64,000 nucleotides of DNA, from contig NZ_QGTQ01000002.1 in assembly GCF_003182255.1 (NCBI RefSeq), positions 358,767-422,766 on the forward strand. Direction: 5' to 3'. Below the pieces are notes generated by a model. That model was not told where the DNA came from, made no database searches, and worked only from the letters and a program-made list of their open reading frames with translations. Below are positions 16,438 through 25,003 of the stretch, piece by piece (the first letter of the stretch is position 1; the number at the start of each line of letters is the position of its first letter). The position numbers and the translations under genes are program-made. The stretch comes from Paenibacillus cellulosilyticus. Lineage in GTDB: Bacteria > Bacillota > Bacilli > Paenibacillales > Paenibacillaceae.

Positions 16438-16803
16438 ATGAAAGATTGGATCAACAAAGCCGTTTCACTTGGTCTTGGAGCAGCGATTGCAACCAAGGAG
16501 CAGGCAGAGAAGTTCGTCGACGAGCTCGTCAAGAAGGGCGAGGTCAATCAATCGGAGTCAAAGCAGCTGGTTGATGATCTCATCCGCAAGGGGCAGGAAT
16601 TGCAGGCGTCCATCGACGCCCGTATCAAATCGTACGTACGCAGTGCGCTGCAGGATGCGAATCTGACGACACGGGATGAATATGTATCGCTGAAGGAGCG
16701 GATCACCGAGCTTGAGCGCCGGGTAGAAGCGCTGGAATCTGCTTCCTCATCTCCGTCTGAATCCACTGATCCAGAGCCTGCTGCGCCTCCAACCTACGAA
16801 TGA
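16438..16803 (+). CDS. Phasin-like / PHA granule-associated family protein
   Basis: A 121-residue helical protein: residues 1-75 form amphipathic helices (NKAVSLGLGAAIATKEQAEKF, VDELVKKGEVNQ), residues 80-105 a coiled coil (ERITELERRVEAL), then a Ser/Pro-rich tail. This is the poly(hydroxyalkanoate) granule-associated (PhaF/phasin) superfamily pattern often found beside UbiB-like kinases in Firmicutes. Its last codons overlap the UbiB gene by 4 bases (ATGA), so translation is coupled. AAGGAGG precedes the start. No PHA synthase is in view, so granule binding is not shown. Confidence 0.75.
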   Translation: MKDWINKAVSLGLGAAIATKEQAEKFVDELVKKGEVNQSESKQLVDDLIRKGQELQASIDARIKSYVRSALQDANLTTRDEYVSLKERITELERRVEALESASSSPSESTDPEPAAPPTYE

Positions 16804-18482
16804 TTGGCATTAACCGCCGCATCCGGCATCTGCAGCGATATCGAGATATTGCGAAGGCATTCGTCCGTAATGGCTTCGGCTTTCTAGTGAAGGAGCTTGG
16901 TCTGGCCGATCGTTTCCCGATCTCCTCATTCCGTTCCGAGGAAGATCGGGAGCACAAAGGGAAAACAACAGGCGAACGCATTCGCCTGTTCCTGGAGGAG
17001 CTTGGCCCGACCTTCGTCAAATTCGGCCAGATCGCCAGCACGCGACCAGACCTGCTCCCGGCAGACATTATCGCTGAGCTCGTCAAGCTGCAGGACAGCG
17101 TCCCTCCCATTCCATACCACGAGGCTGCCGCTGTGCTGGAAGCCGAGCTTGGCGCACCTGTCGAAGAGCTGTTCGCTCGTTTCGATCAGACGCCGGTGGC
17201 GGCAGCCTCCATCGGTCAGGTGCATTTGGCGCGCCTGCCCGATGGCCGTGCCGTCGCCGTGAAGATTCAGCGCCCCAACATTCAAGAGCAGATCGAAACC
17301 GATCTCGAAATACTCGACAATCTATCTCGTATCGCCGAGCATCGGATGGAGTGGGCTGCTAATTATCAGCTTCGCGAGCGTATCTCTGAGCTATCCCAAT
17401 CACTGCGAGCAGAGCTTGATTACACGATCGAAGGACGTAACGCGGAACGGATGGCCAAAGCATTCGAGCGAGACCATTCCATCCATATCCCAACGATTTA
17501 TTGGGACTATTCCAGCCGTCGCGTACTAACGATGGAGCTCATTAACGGCTACAAAATTACAGATAACGAGGCGCTAAGCGAGCTCGGCATTACGCCAAAA
17601 CGTATTGCAGAGCGCATTACGCATGCGATGTTTCATCAGATATTCGAGGAAGGGCTGTTCCACGCCGATCCGCATCCCGGCAATCTGCTTATCGAGCATA
17701 ACGGTGTGATCGGCATGATTGATTTTGGCATGGTCGGCCGGATGACGCCATCGATGAAGACGAACTTCGGCTCGCTCATTATCGCCATGCGGCGCAACAG
17801 CACGAGCGGCATCATTCGCGCGATTGAGGCACTTGGCGTGCTGCCCGCGGATATCGACATGCGCAAGCTGCGAGACGACATCGATCTGCTTCGGGACAAA
17901 TATTACGACGTCCCGCTCAGCCGCGTCAGTCTTGGCGAATCAGTAAGCGATCTGTTCACTGTTGCCTATAACCATCGAATTCGCATTCCGTCGGACTTCA
18001 TGCTGCTGGGCAAAACGCTGCTGACACTCGAAGGCGTCGTGTCATCGCTGGACCCTGAATTCAGCATCATTAGCGTCGCAGAACCATTCGGGCGCCGATT
18101 GTTCCTGGACCGGATTAACCCTCGCTCATTCGCCGAGAACGCCTTCCAGCAAGTAAGCGACTATGCCGACCTGCTGGCAGATCTTCCGGAGACGCTGCGC
18201 GACGCATCAAGCGTTGTGCGCAAAGGAAAGCTCCGGACCGAAATGTCGATACCGGAGCTTGAAACGTTACTGCGCAAAATTGATCGAGTCGGCAACCGCC
18301 TCTCGTTCAGTATTGTGCTGCTGTCGTTCAGCATTATTATGGTCGGGCTCATTATCGGCTCGTCGCTTGGACGCCAATCGTCGATCATCTGGCATTTCCC
18401 CGTTATCGAGATCGGCTTCGGCATCGCAGCCTTTATGTTCCTGTTCCTGCTAACGGCTATATTCCGCTCGGGTCGATTCTGA
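16800..18482 (+). CDS. AarF/UbiB-family atypical kinase
   Basis: A 560-residue ABC1/ADCK (UbiB) protein. The family motif KxGQ is in FVKFGQIASTRPDLLP, the alanine-rich nucleotide loop equivalent in AAASIGQVHLARL, the catalytic Lys in VAVKIQRP, the HxDxHPGN loop in LFHADPHPGNLL and the metal motif in GMIDFGMVGRM. Two C-terminal transmembrane helices (about residues 505-525 and 535-555) anchor it. Bacterial members support quinone synthesis or lipid homeostasis; the role in Firmicutes is unclear. It is translationally coupled to the phasin-like gene upstream. Confidence 0.9.
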   Translation: MIGINRRIRHLQRYRDIAKAFVRNGFGFLVKELGLADRFPISSFRSEEDREHKGKTTGERIRLFLEELGPTFVKFGQIASTRPDLLPADIIAELVKLQDSVPPIPYHEAAAVLEAELGAPVEELFARFDQTPVAAASIGQVHLARLPDGRAVAVKIQRPNIQEQIETDLEILDNLSRIAEHRMEWAANYQLRERISELSQSLRAELDYTIEGRNAERMAKAFERDHSIHIPTIYWDYSSRRVLTMELINGYKITDNEALSELGITPKRIAERITHAMFHQIFEEGLFHADPHPGNLLIEHNGVIGMIDFGMVGRMTPSMKTNFGSLIIAMRRNSTSGIIRAIEALGVLPADIDMRKLRDDIDLLRDKYYDVPLSRVSLGESVSDLFTVAYNHRIRIPSDFMLLGKTLLTLEGVVSSLDPEFSIISVAEPFGRRLFLDRINPRSFAENAFQQVSDYADLLADLPETLRDASSVVRKGKLRTEMSIPELETLLRKIDRVGNRLSFSIVLLSFSIIMVGLIIGSSLGRQSSIIWHFPVIEIGFGIAAFMFLFLLTAIFRSGRF

Positions 18483-18523
18483 CGATGAGAGCACCATCGC
18501 CCTTATCCGATTCCGATCACTTG

Positions 18524-19843
18524 TTAATCTTCCTCGTCATCCTTCAACGCTTTGCGGCGAACGACGCTCGGCCGGCGCAGCATGCCGTAGAGCAGCGCTG
18601 CTGCAGGCGCAGCCAGTGCCTGCAGCGGATTGCCGTGAACGGCAAGCGCGATGCCGCCCGGCAGCCACATCAGCAGCGTGCAGACGATATACGCCATCCG
18701 ATCGACGGTTGCCAGCGAATCGATACGCCGTTGTGCCGGGAGCGGATACAGATGCCCCCATACCGCATATTTATGCGAATGCCGCAGCGATCCGAGCTGC
18801 AGGCCGATAATACCCGCCACAAGTACGAACACGATCGTCGATCCCCATCCATCGAGCCACGCCGCATCGCCAAGCCAGTACAGGACAAGCATTCCCAGCA
18901 GCGTCAGCCGGATGAGCATGCCGCCGAGCTCCGTCCGCAGCAGCGTCATCGTGTACAAATACACATACGTTTCTCGCTGTGCAAACTTAATCGCTCTGCC
19001 AATCCAAGCGGCGTACGACCTTCTCGCAATGCGAGGCGCCTGTGTAGGCACATCGATGAACAACGCGAGAAACCGATAGTATCGGCGGCGCGTTCTTATC
19101 TCTTCCCGAATAAGCGTCTCCCATGGCAGCGCGTGCTTTCTCGGCAGCCGATAGATGACAGCCATGAGTGCCGCTGCGAGCAGCCCGAATAAAATCGCCT
19201 TCCAAGGTTCAAGCCGGAATAGCGCAGCCAGTGTTACACCCGTCAGCACCCACCGAAGGAAACGCAGAAAACGTCTTGCTCCAGGTTCAGCCGTTCTGCG
19301 CTCCTGCCAAGCACCTGCAATATTCCCTGCTTTCAATGCTGCGAGCGCAAGGAGAAGCACCGCTGCATTCGCCGTTCCTTCCCCATGCTCGTACATCGGC
19401 CAATACGCCAGCAGCGAGAACCAGACGCCGATCAAAGTCGGAATGCCCGTATAGCGGAATGAACGCCGCAAATACTGATGCATCTCCAGCTCCCGCGGCA
19501 GCAAGAAGACCGTATCGGCAGGCTGCAGCCATGTACGCAGCGGACTCCAGCAGGTGAATCCAATCACGAGCGCAACCCCGAATAAGGTTACTGGAAAATG
19601 AGCCGGCAAATCACGCACAAGCGCTGCATATCCGACCGTGGCCAAGATGAGCATCAGCATCATGACACCGGGGAACCCGCTCTGCGCCATATAGCCAACA
19701 TAAGGCTTCAGCTCACCGCGGAACGCCGCTGCACGAGACGACCATAGCTGATCTGGCTCGAATCGATTGACATAAGGCTGATTCATCCGTTGTTGTTCGC
19801 GCTGCGAGCTGCCGACGGTCGATCGCTGCGTCCTATCGGCCAT
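18524..19843 (-). CDS. ecsB: ABC transporter permease EcsB
   Basis: A 439-residue integral membrane protein of the EcsB family with about eight to ten hydrophobic segments and family-typical blocks (TCWSPLRTWLQPADTVFLLPRE, HQYLRRSF). It pairs with EcsA to form an ABC exporter; in Bacillus, Ecs affects protein secretion, intramembrane protease RasP activity, competence and sporulation. Its start codon lies within the end of ecsA (11-base overlap), so the genes are coupled. No ecsC follows. The long cytosolic N-terminus before the first helix (about 55 residues) is charged. Confidence 0.88.
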   Translation of the reverse strand: MADRTQRSTVGSSQREQQRMNQPYVNRFEPDQLWSSRAAAFRGELKPYVGYMAQSGFPGVMMLMLILATVGYAALVRDLPAHFPVTLFGVALVIGFTCWSPLRTWLQPADTVFLLPRELEMHQYLRRSFRYTGIPTLIGVWFSLLAYWPMYEHGEGTANAAVLLLALAALKAGNIAGAWQERRTAEPGARRFLRFLRWVLTGVTLAALFRLEPWKAILFGLLAAALMAVIYRLPRKHALPWETLIREEIRTRRRYYRFLALFIDVPTQAPRIARRSYAAWIGRAIKFAQRETYVYLYTMTLLRTELGGMLIRLTLLGMLVLYWLGDAAWLDGWGSTIVFVLVAGIIGLQLGSLRHSHKYAVWGHLYPLPAQRRIDSLATVDRMAYIVCTLLMWLPGGIALAVHGNPLQALAAPAAALLYGMLRRPSVVRRKALKDDEED

Positions 19844-20636
19844 CGCTCATCCCTCCGCCGCCTGCCGTCTCCGATACGAGCCGGAAGAACGCTTCATCGA
19901 GCGTTCCGCTTGTCATGCCAGCCGCTTGAAGCACATCCCGGAGTTTGCCTTGCGCGGCGATGCGGCCATGATGCAGCACAATATACCGATCACAGTACGT
20001 CTCGACCGTGGATAGGATGTGCGAGCTCATCAGCACCGCCGCCCCCGCTTTCTTCACCTCAACGAGGCGGTCCAGCAGGGAGCGAATTCCGAGCGGGTCC
20101 AAGCCGAGGAAGGGCTCGTCAATAATGAATAAAGGCGGATCCGCCATCAGCGCGTTCATGATCATAACCTTCTGCTTCATCCCTTTGGACAGATGCTCAG
20201 CGAACGCGCCGCGCTTTGGCCGCATATGGAATTCATCCAACAGCTGCTCCAGTCGGCCATCGAATGCACTGGCTTCAACCCCGTAAGCCATTCCCGTCAG
20301 ACGGAGATGCTCATCCACCGTCAACTCGTCGAACAGCACAGGCGACTCCGGCACATAGGCAATGGAGCCACGATATCGCTGTGGGTCAGCATCAAGCTTC
20401 GCGCCATTCACCTTCACCTCGCCTGCATGAGGCTGCATAAGGCCAAGGATATGTTTAATAGCTGTACTTTTACCCGCTCCGTTCAGACCAATGAGTCCAA
20501 CGATCTCACCGGGACGAACATCGAAGGTGAGGTTATGCAGCACCGGCCGTCTCGGGCTGTAGCCGCCAATCAGGTCAGTTACTTCCAGCGCGGGGCCATG
20601 CCCTGTGCGATCTGCATGCTTCGTATCCTGGTTCAT
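19833..20636 (-). CDS. ecsA: ABC transporter ATP-binding protein EcsA
   Basis: A 267-residue ABC ATPase. Walker A is GLNGAGKS (residues 50-57), the signature is LSKGMKQK, Walker B is PLFIIDEPFLGLDP and the H-loop His is in MSSHILSTVE. It energises the EcsB permease, whose gene overlaps it downstream. The N-terminal 18 residues before LEVTDLIGGY are a charged extension. Sequence upstream shows no terminator or regulatory site that I can identify. Confidence 0.92.
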   Translation of the reverse strand: MNQDTKHADRTGHGPALEVTDLIGGYSPRRPVLHNLTFDVRPGEIVGLIGLNGAGKSTAIKHILGLMQPHAGEVKVNGAKLDADPQRYRGSIAYVPESPVLFDELTVDEHLRLTGMAYGVEASAFDGRLEQLLDEFHMRPKRGAFAEHLSKGMKQKVMIMNALMADPPLFIIDEPFLGLDPLGIRSLLDRLVEVKKAGAAVLMSSHILSTVETYCDRYIVLHHGRIAAQGKLRDVLQAAGMTSGTLDEAFFRLVSETAGGGGMSDGR

Positions 20637-20706
20637 CCGATCTCCCCCAATCTATTGTTCTCATTATACCTGAAAATAGGGAGCAAACGGAAACTCGCAG
20701 CGTTCG

Positions 20707-20910
20707 TTAACGTGTTATCTTGTTTTGCTGAATTTCATGCTCCTCGACGTAATTACGATAGTTATTGCCATTGTAATAAGCGATAATATCCTCATTAATT
20801 TCCGGGTATAGCTGGATGGAATGTAAGTCCGATATCGGGATCCATTTTACCCCAATTTGCTGAGAGTCCGGACTTTCAGGGAGAAAGGCACGGAGTCGTA
20901 TCTTTTCCAT
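20707..20910 (-). pseudogene. Fragment resembling a Nudix hydrolase C-terminus
   Basis: A 67-residue frame. Residues 10-40 (PESPDSQQIGVKWIPISDLHSI, then LYPEINEDIIAYY) look like the last strand and helix of Nudix hydrolases, where a QxGVEWxPLxEL pattern is usual. The Nudix box itself (GX5EX7REUXEEXGU) is absent, and a stop codon lies just upstream in frame. There is only a weak ribosome-binding site. It is most likely a remnant of a longer gene, though a small expressed protein cannot be excluded. Confidence 0.4.
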
Positions 20911-21047
20911 ATCGCATCACCATCCAACTTTGTATTTTTCATTATTTTACCATTATCTCGCGTCTTATTAGGAGTCTTGCACCAATCCTTTATGTATTAC
21001 CAACGTTGTATTGCATTTTCCACCATGCGGTGCGATGATGAATAAAA

Positions 21048-21067
21048 CCTTGATTGATCACTCAAGG
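21048..21067. promoter_or_regulatory. Candidate operator upstream of the GH2 gene
   Basis: CCTTGATTGATCACTCAAGG is a 20-bp palindrome with a single mismatched pair, 48 bases before the GH2 start. It is probably a repressor site for a sugar-responsive regulator; no such regulator is adjacent. Confidence 0.4.
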
Positions 21068-21115
21068 ACATAAAACAACCGCTTTAGAGGTAGGTAAAAA
21101 AGGAGCTTGATCGAA

Positions 21116-24100
21116 ATGAGTAACGATTTGAAGTTTAACAACGACTGGCGTTTCTCGCTTCATCCTGTTAACACGAAGCTGGACGTAATTACCGCTGGCG
21201 GCTTCGAGTGGGAGCAGGTCACTTTGCCTCATGATTGGCTTATCTACGACGCGAACAACCTATACGCGAATGGGGACGGCTGGTACAACAAAACGTTCGT
21301 GCTGGACGCGATCAACCCGTTCCAGAAGCTGACGCTTCGTTTTGAAGGCGTATACATGAACTCGAACTACTATATTAACGGGCAATTCGCAGGAACGTGG
21401 AAATATGGCTATTCGACCTTCGAGATCGACATAACCCCCTTCCTTACGCAGGGCACGAATGAAATCCACGTTCAAGTGACGCATGAATCGCCGAACTCCA
21501 GATGGTATTCGGGAGCAGGCATCTACCGCTCGGTGTGGCTCAAAACATACGAAGACCACCACATCGCAACGGATGGCGTGTACATTAGCGCAGTGAAGCA
21601 AGAGAACGACTGGACCGTAGACGTCAGCACGGAAACGGTGTTCCCGGAGCGGCTTAACCCTAACGCTTCGATTAAATTGCGGCATCGCATGCTCGACGCA
21701 TCCGGCTCCCTTGTCCATGAGGAAGAAACGACTGTTCAGACTGAAGCTGGTACGACCATACATACCGATTGCAGCTTTGCTTATCCAAGTCCTAGCGTGT
21801 GGGATATCGATAACCCGTATGTGTACAAGCTGCAAACCGATCTGATCGTTGATGGAACTGTCGTCGATACTCAGCTTCACAGCTTCGGCTTCCGGACGTT
21901 TGGCTTCGACAGCCAACAGGGCTTCTTCCTGAACGGCCGCCATCTGAAGCTGAACGGCGTCTGCCAGCACCACGATCTTGGCTGCCTAGGCGCTGCGGTT
22001 AACCGTGCGGCACTTCGAAGACAGATTGTGCTGCTGCAGGAAATGGGCGTGAATGCGATCCGTACGGCGCATAACATGCCTGCTGTCGAGCTGATGGAAT
22101 TAGCCGATGAGATGGGCGTGCTCATCGTATCGGAAGCGTTCGATATGTGGGAGCGGAAGAAGACGACTTACGATTACGCGCGTTTCTATCCGGAATGGTG
22201 GAAGAAGGACATTGCGAGCTGGGTGCGCCGCGACCGCAACCATCCGAGCATGCTCATGTGGAGCATCGGCAACGAAATCTACGATACGCACGCAGATGAG
22301 CGCGGGCAGACATTGACGCGGGAACTGATGGATGAAGTGCTCATTCACGATCCACGCGGCAATGCGGTCGTTACGATTGGCTCCAACTATATGCCATGGG
22401 CGAATGCCCAGCATTGCGCGGACATCGTGAAGTTCGCCGGCTACAACTATGGTGAAAAATATTACGAGCTCCACCACGAGCAGCATCCCGATTGGATCAT
22501 CTACGGCAGTGAAACATGCTCGACGGTGCAAAGCCGCGGCATCTACCACTTCCCGCTTGCGCAATCGATGCTGGCCGATGACGATGAGCAATGCTCCTCG
22601 CTTGGCAACAGCTCGACGAGCTGGGGTGCAAGAAGCACGGAGGCCTGCATCATCTCGGACCGGGATGCAGCGTTCTCGCTCGGCCAGTTCCTGTGGACAG
22701 GCTTCGACTATATCGGAGAGCCAACGCCATATCATACGAAGAACTCTTATTTCGGACAGCTCGACACAGCCGGCTTCAAGAAGGATGCCTTCTACGTCTA
22801 TCAGTCGGAATGGACCGATTACAAGAGCAGACCAATGGTTCATATTTTCCCATATTGGGACTTCTCCGAGGGCCAACTGATCGACGTCCGCGTCTGCTCC
22901 AATGCGCCAAAGATCGAATTGTTCTTCAATGATGAATCGCAAGGAACGTTCGATATCGATCATAAGCATGGCAAGAAGCTCGTTGGCGACTGGCAGATTC
23001 CATATGCCAAAGGCGTACTGCGTGCCGTTGCTTATGATGAGAACGGGACGCCAGTCGCAACCGATATTCAATCGTCGTTCGGCGATGCTGCCTCCATTGC
23101 ACTGTCGGCAGATAAGACGACTTTGACTGCAGACGGCTCCGATCTTGTATTCATCGAGATCTCGGCGTTGGATGTAGACGGTATTCCGGTGCAAAATGCA
23201 AACAACCGTATTCACGTTACAGTAGAAGGCGCCGGCCGTCTGCTCGGACTCGACAACGGCGACAGCACCGACTACGACCAGTACAAGGGCAGCAACCGCC
23301 GACTGTTCAGCGGCAAGCTGCTTGCAGTCGTTGCGAGTACACGCGAGAGCGGAACGATTACAGTCCGTGCGGAAGCGAAAGGCTTGATTCCTCAAGTCGT
23401 TACATTAGAAGCGGCCGCTCCGGATTACGCAGCGAATGCAAGCGAAGAGCCTTCGCTCTACTCCTACGCTTCGGCACATGCCGACGCAGGTGTTCGTGGT
23501 CACGTATCGCTGGAGGAGGACGAAGTACCCGTTCGCAAGCTGGAGATCGTTTGTCCGCAAGGCAATCAATTGTCGTCGGACAATCGTACCCTGCCTCTGC
23601 AAGTCGTAATCCATCCGAGCAATGCGACTTATCCAGACGTGCAGTGGCGGATTACGAATGCAGGCGGTATCGACTGCAGCTTCGCGACGCTTGCCGTTGA
23701 CGGACATCATGCGGTCATCTCGGCGCTTGGTGATGGTGACTTCTATGTTCGCTGCGGAACAGCCAATGGCGCCGATTCGACTCGTCAGTACTCGTTGATG
23801 CAATTCGCGATCAGCGGTCTCGGACAAGCGTTCATGAATCCATATGAATTCGTCTCCGCTGGTTATTGCAGCTCGGCCAGCCGAAACCTGACGAACGGCA
23901 ATGAGCGTGGCATGGCTACGTCACGGGATGAAGAGAGCTGGATTTGCTTCGAGAACATTGACTTCGGCGGCTACGGCTCAGACGAAGTGACACTGCCGAT
24001 TTTCTCGCTCGACAGCGAGAAGTTTACGATCGATCTGTGGAACGGCATCCCGGGTCAGACGAATGCTGAGCTTCTGACACAGTTTACGTATCAGAAGCCA

Positions 24101-24589
24101 ACTCACTGGAATGTGTATCAGGAAGAAACGTATCAGCTGCCAAGAAGATTGAGCGGCGTCCGCACGCTGACGTTCGTGCTGAAGCGCAAAATCCACCTTA
24201 AAGGATTCCAGTTCACACGTGCGGAGAAAGCTTTCGCGCGTCTAGCCGCGCTGGACAACAATCATATTTACGGGGATACGTTCACACTGACCGACAACTC
24301 GATCAACAACATCGGCAATAACGTGTCGCTCGTATTCGAGGATATGGACTTCGGCGACAAGGGCAGCACGAAGCTGACGATCTGCGGCCGTTCGCCTATC
24401 GACAACAACACGATCCACATCATGTTCGCTGGCGAGCAAGGCGAATCGAAGCAGCTCGTTGAATTCGGCTACTCCGAAGACAGCTGCGAGCGAGAGTACG
24501 TGCTGGAACGTATTACAGGAAAACAAACGGTGACGTTCGTGTTCCTGCCGGGCAGCCAGTTTGACTTCAACTATTTTCAGTTTCAATAG
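21116..24589 (+). CDS. Large GH2 beta-galactosidase with two C-terminal CBM-like modules
   Basis: A 1157-residue family 2 glycoside hydrolase. Order: jelly-roll sugar-binding domain (1-190), immunoglobulin-like linker (190-270), TIM barrel (270-580) with acid/base Glu in MWSIGNEIYDT and nucleophile Glu in IYGSETCSTVQSRG, a DUF4982-type domain (about 600-680), Ig-like segments, and two tandem 120-residue modules at the C-terminus (SWICFENIDFGGYGSDEVTL and NVSLVFEDMDFGDKGSTKLTI) of the CBM6-like type. No signal peptide, so it is cytoplasmic. The start at 21116 is preceded by AAAGGAG. A second beta-galactosidase (GH42) lies 13 kb away. Confidence 0.93.
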   Translation: MSNDLKFNNDWRFSLHPVNTKLDVITAGGFEWEQVTLPHDWLIYDANNLYANGDGWYNKTFVLDAINPFQKLTLRFEGVYMNSNYYINGQFAGTWKYGYSTFEIDITPFLTQGTNEIHVQVTHESPNSRWYSGAGIYRSVWLKTYEDHHIATDGVYISAVKQENDWTVDVSTETVFPERLNPNASIKLRHRMLDASGSLVHEEETTVQTEAGTTIHTDCSFAYPSPSVWDIDNPYVYKLQTDLIVDGTVVDTQLHSFGFRTFGFDSQQGFFLNGRHLKLNGVCQHHDLGCLGAAVNRAALRRQIVLLQEMGVNAIRTAHNMPAVELMELADEMGVLIVSEAFDMWERKKTTYDYARFYPEWWKKDIASWVRRDRNHPSMLMWSIGNEIYDTHADERGQTLTRELMDEVLIHDPRGNAVVTIGSNYMPWANAQHCADIVKFAGYNYGEKYYELHHEQHPDWIIYGSETCSTVQSRGIYHFPLAQSMLADDDEQCSSLGNSSTSWGARSTEACIISDRDAAFSLGQFLWTGFDYIGEPTPYHTKNSYFGQLDTAGFKKDAFYVYQSEWTDYKSRPMVHIFPYWDFSEGQLIDVRVCSNAPKIELFFNDESQGTFDIDHKHGKKLVGDWQIPYAKGVLRAVAYDENGTPVATDIQSSFGDAASIALSADKTTLTADGSDLVFIEISALDVDGIPVQNANNRIHVTVEGAGRLLGLDNGDSTDYDQYKGSNRRLFSGKLLAVVASTRESGTITVRAEAKGLIPQVVTLEAAAPDYAANASEEPSLYSYASAHADAGVRGHVSLEEDEVPVRKLEIVCPQGNQLSSDNRTLPLQVVIHPSNATYPDVQWRITNAGGIDCSFATLAVDGHHAVISALGDGDFYVRCGTANGADSTRQYSLMQFAISGLGQAFMNPYEFVSAGYCSSASRNLTNGNERGMATSRDEESWICFENIDFGGYGSDEVTLPIFSLDSEKFTIDLWNGIPGQTNAELLTQFTYQKPTHWNVYQEETYQLPRRLSGVRTLTFVLKRKIHLKGFQFTRAEKAFARLAALDNNHIYGDTFTLTDNSINNIGNNVSLVFEDMDFGDKGSTKLTICGRSPIDNNTIHIMFAGEQGESKQLVEFGYSEDSCEREYVLERITGKQTVTFVFLPGSQFDFNYFQFQ

Positions 24590-25003
24590 ATTTCTACCCA
24601 CCCGGATTCTACCCATCTAAATCCTCCCTGCTAGGGAGGACCCCATGGGACTCCCGTCCCCTGGACCCCGGAAGGGGGCGTGGGATCGGTAGAAGCGCGG
24701 ATAAGTAACGGCGTGCGGGGAGTCGTGTGCCCTTAGGCACAACTTTTGTTCGAGCCTGTAAAACCTATTAAAAAAAAAGAACCGCCAGCCCAACCTGTTA
24801 AACAGGGGGCTGGCGATTTTCTTGTAGAAGACTCGAACGAAAGTTGTACCCAGAAGGGTACACGACTCCCACCTCGCAGTAACTACCTGACAACTCTGTT
24901 CCACCACCGACCCCTTCCGGGGTCCAGGGGTTGGGAAACCCCTGGGGTCCTCCCTAGCAGGGAGGATTTAGGTGGGTAGAAATCCTTAGGTGGGTAGAAA
25001 TCC
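24590..25003. repeat. Large imperfect inverted repeat formed by two copies of a dispersed structured element
   Basis: Arms 24590-24754 and 24832-25003 are inverted copies of one element, filling the whole gap between convergent GH2 and SLH genes. Each arm contains TTTCTACCCACCTAAATCCT-like lead sequence, hairpin CCTCCCTGCTAGGGAGG, a CCA..GG hairpin with loop TCCC, CCCC-GGAA-GGGG, and a distal hairpin. Two hairpins differ by compensating changes: GGGAC/GTCCC against GGGTT/AACCC, and TGTGCC/GGCACA against TGTACCC/GGGTACA. A third copy lies at 58688-58880. Confidence 0.85.
24771..24823. terminator. Bidirectional terminator between GH2 and SLH genes
   Basis: CGCCAGCCC (24783-24791) pairs with GGGCTGGCG (24807-24815) with an inner CCTG/CAGG helix. 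It is followed by ATTTT on the plus strand and by TCTTTTTTTTT on the minus strand. It sits at the centre of the large inverted repeat. Confidence 0.88.

Noticed and set aside
22100-23395. 431-residue frame antisense to the GH2 gene
   Set aside because: No domain, no ribosome-binding site; the plus-strand GH2 frame is clearly the coding one, and the shadow comes from codon bias.
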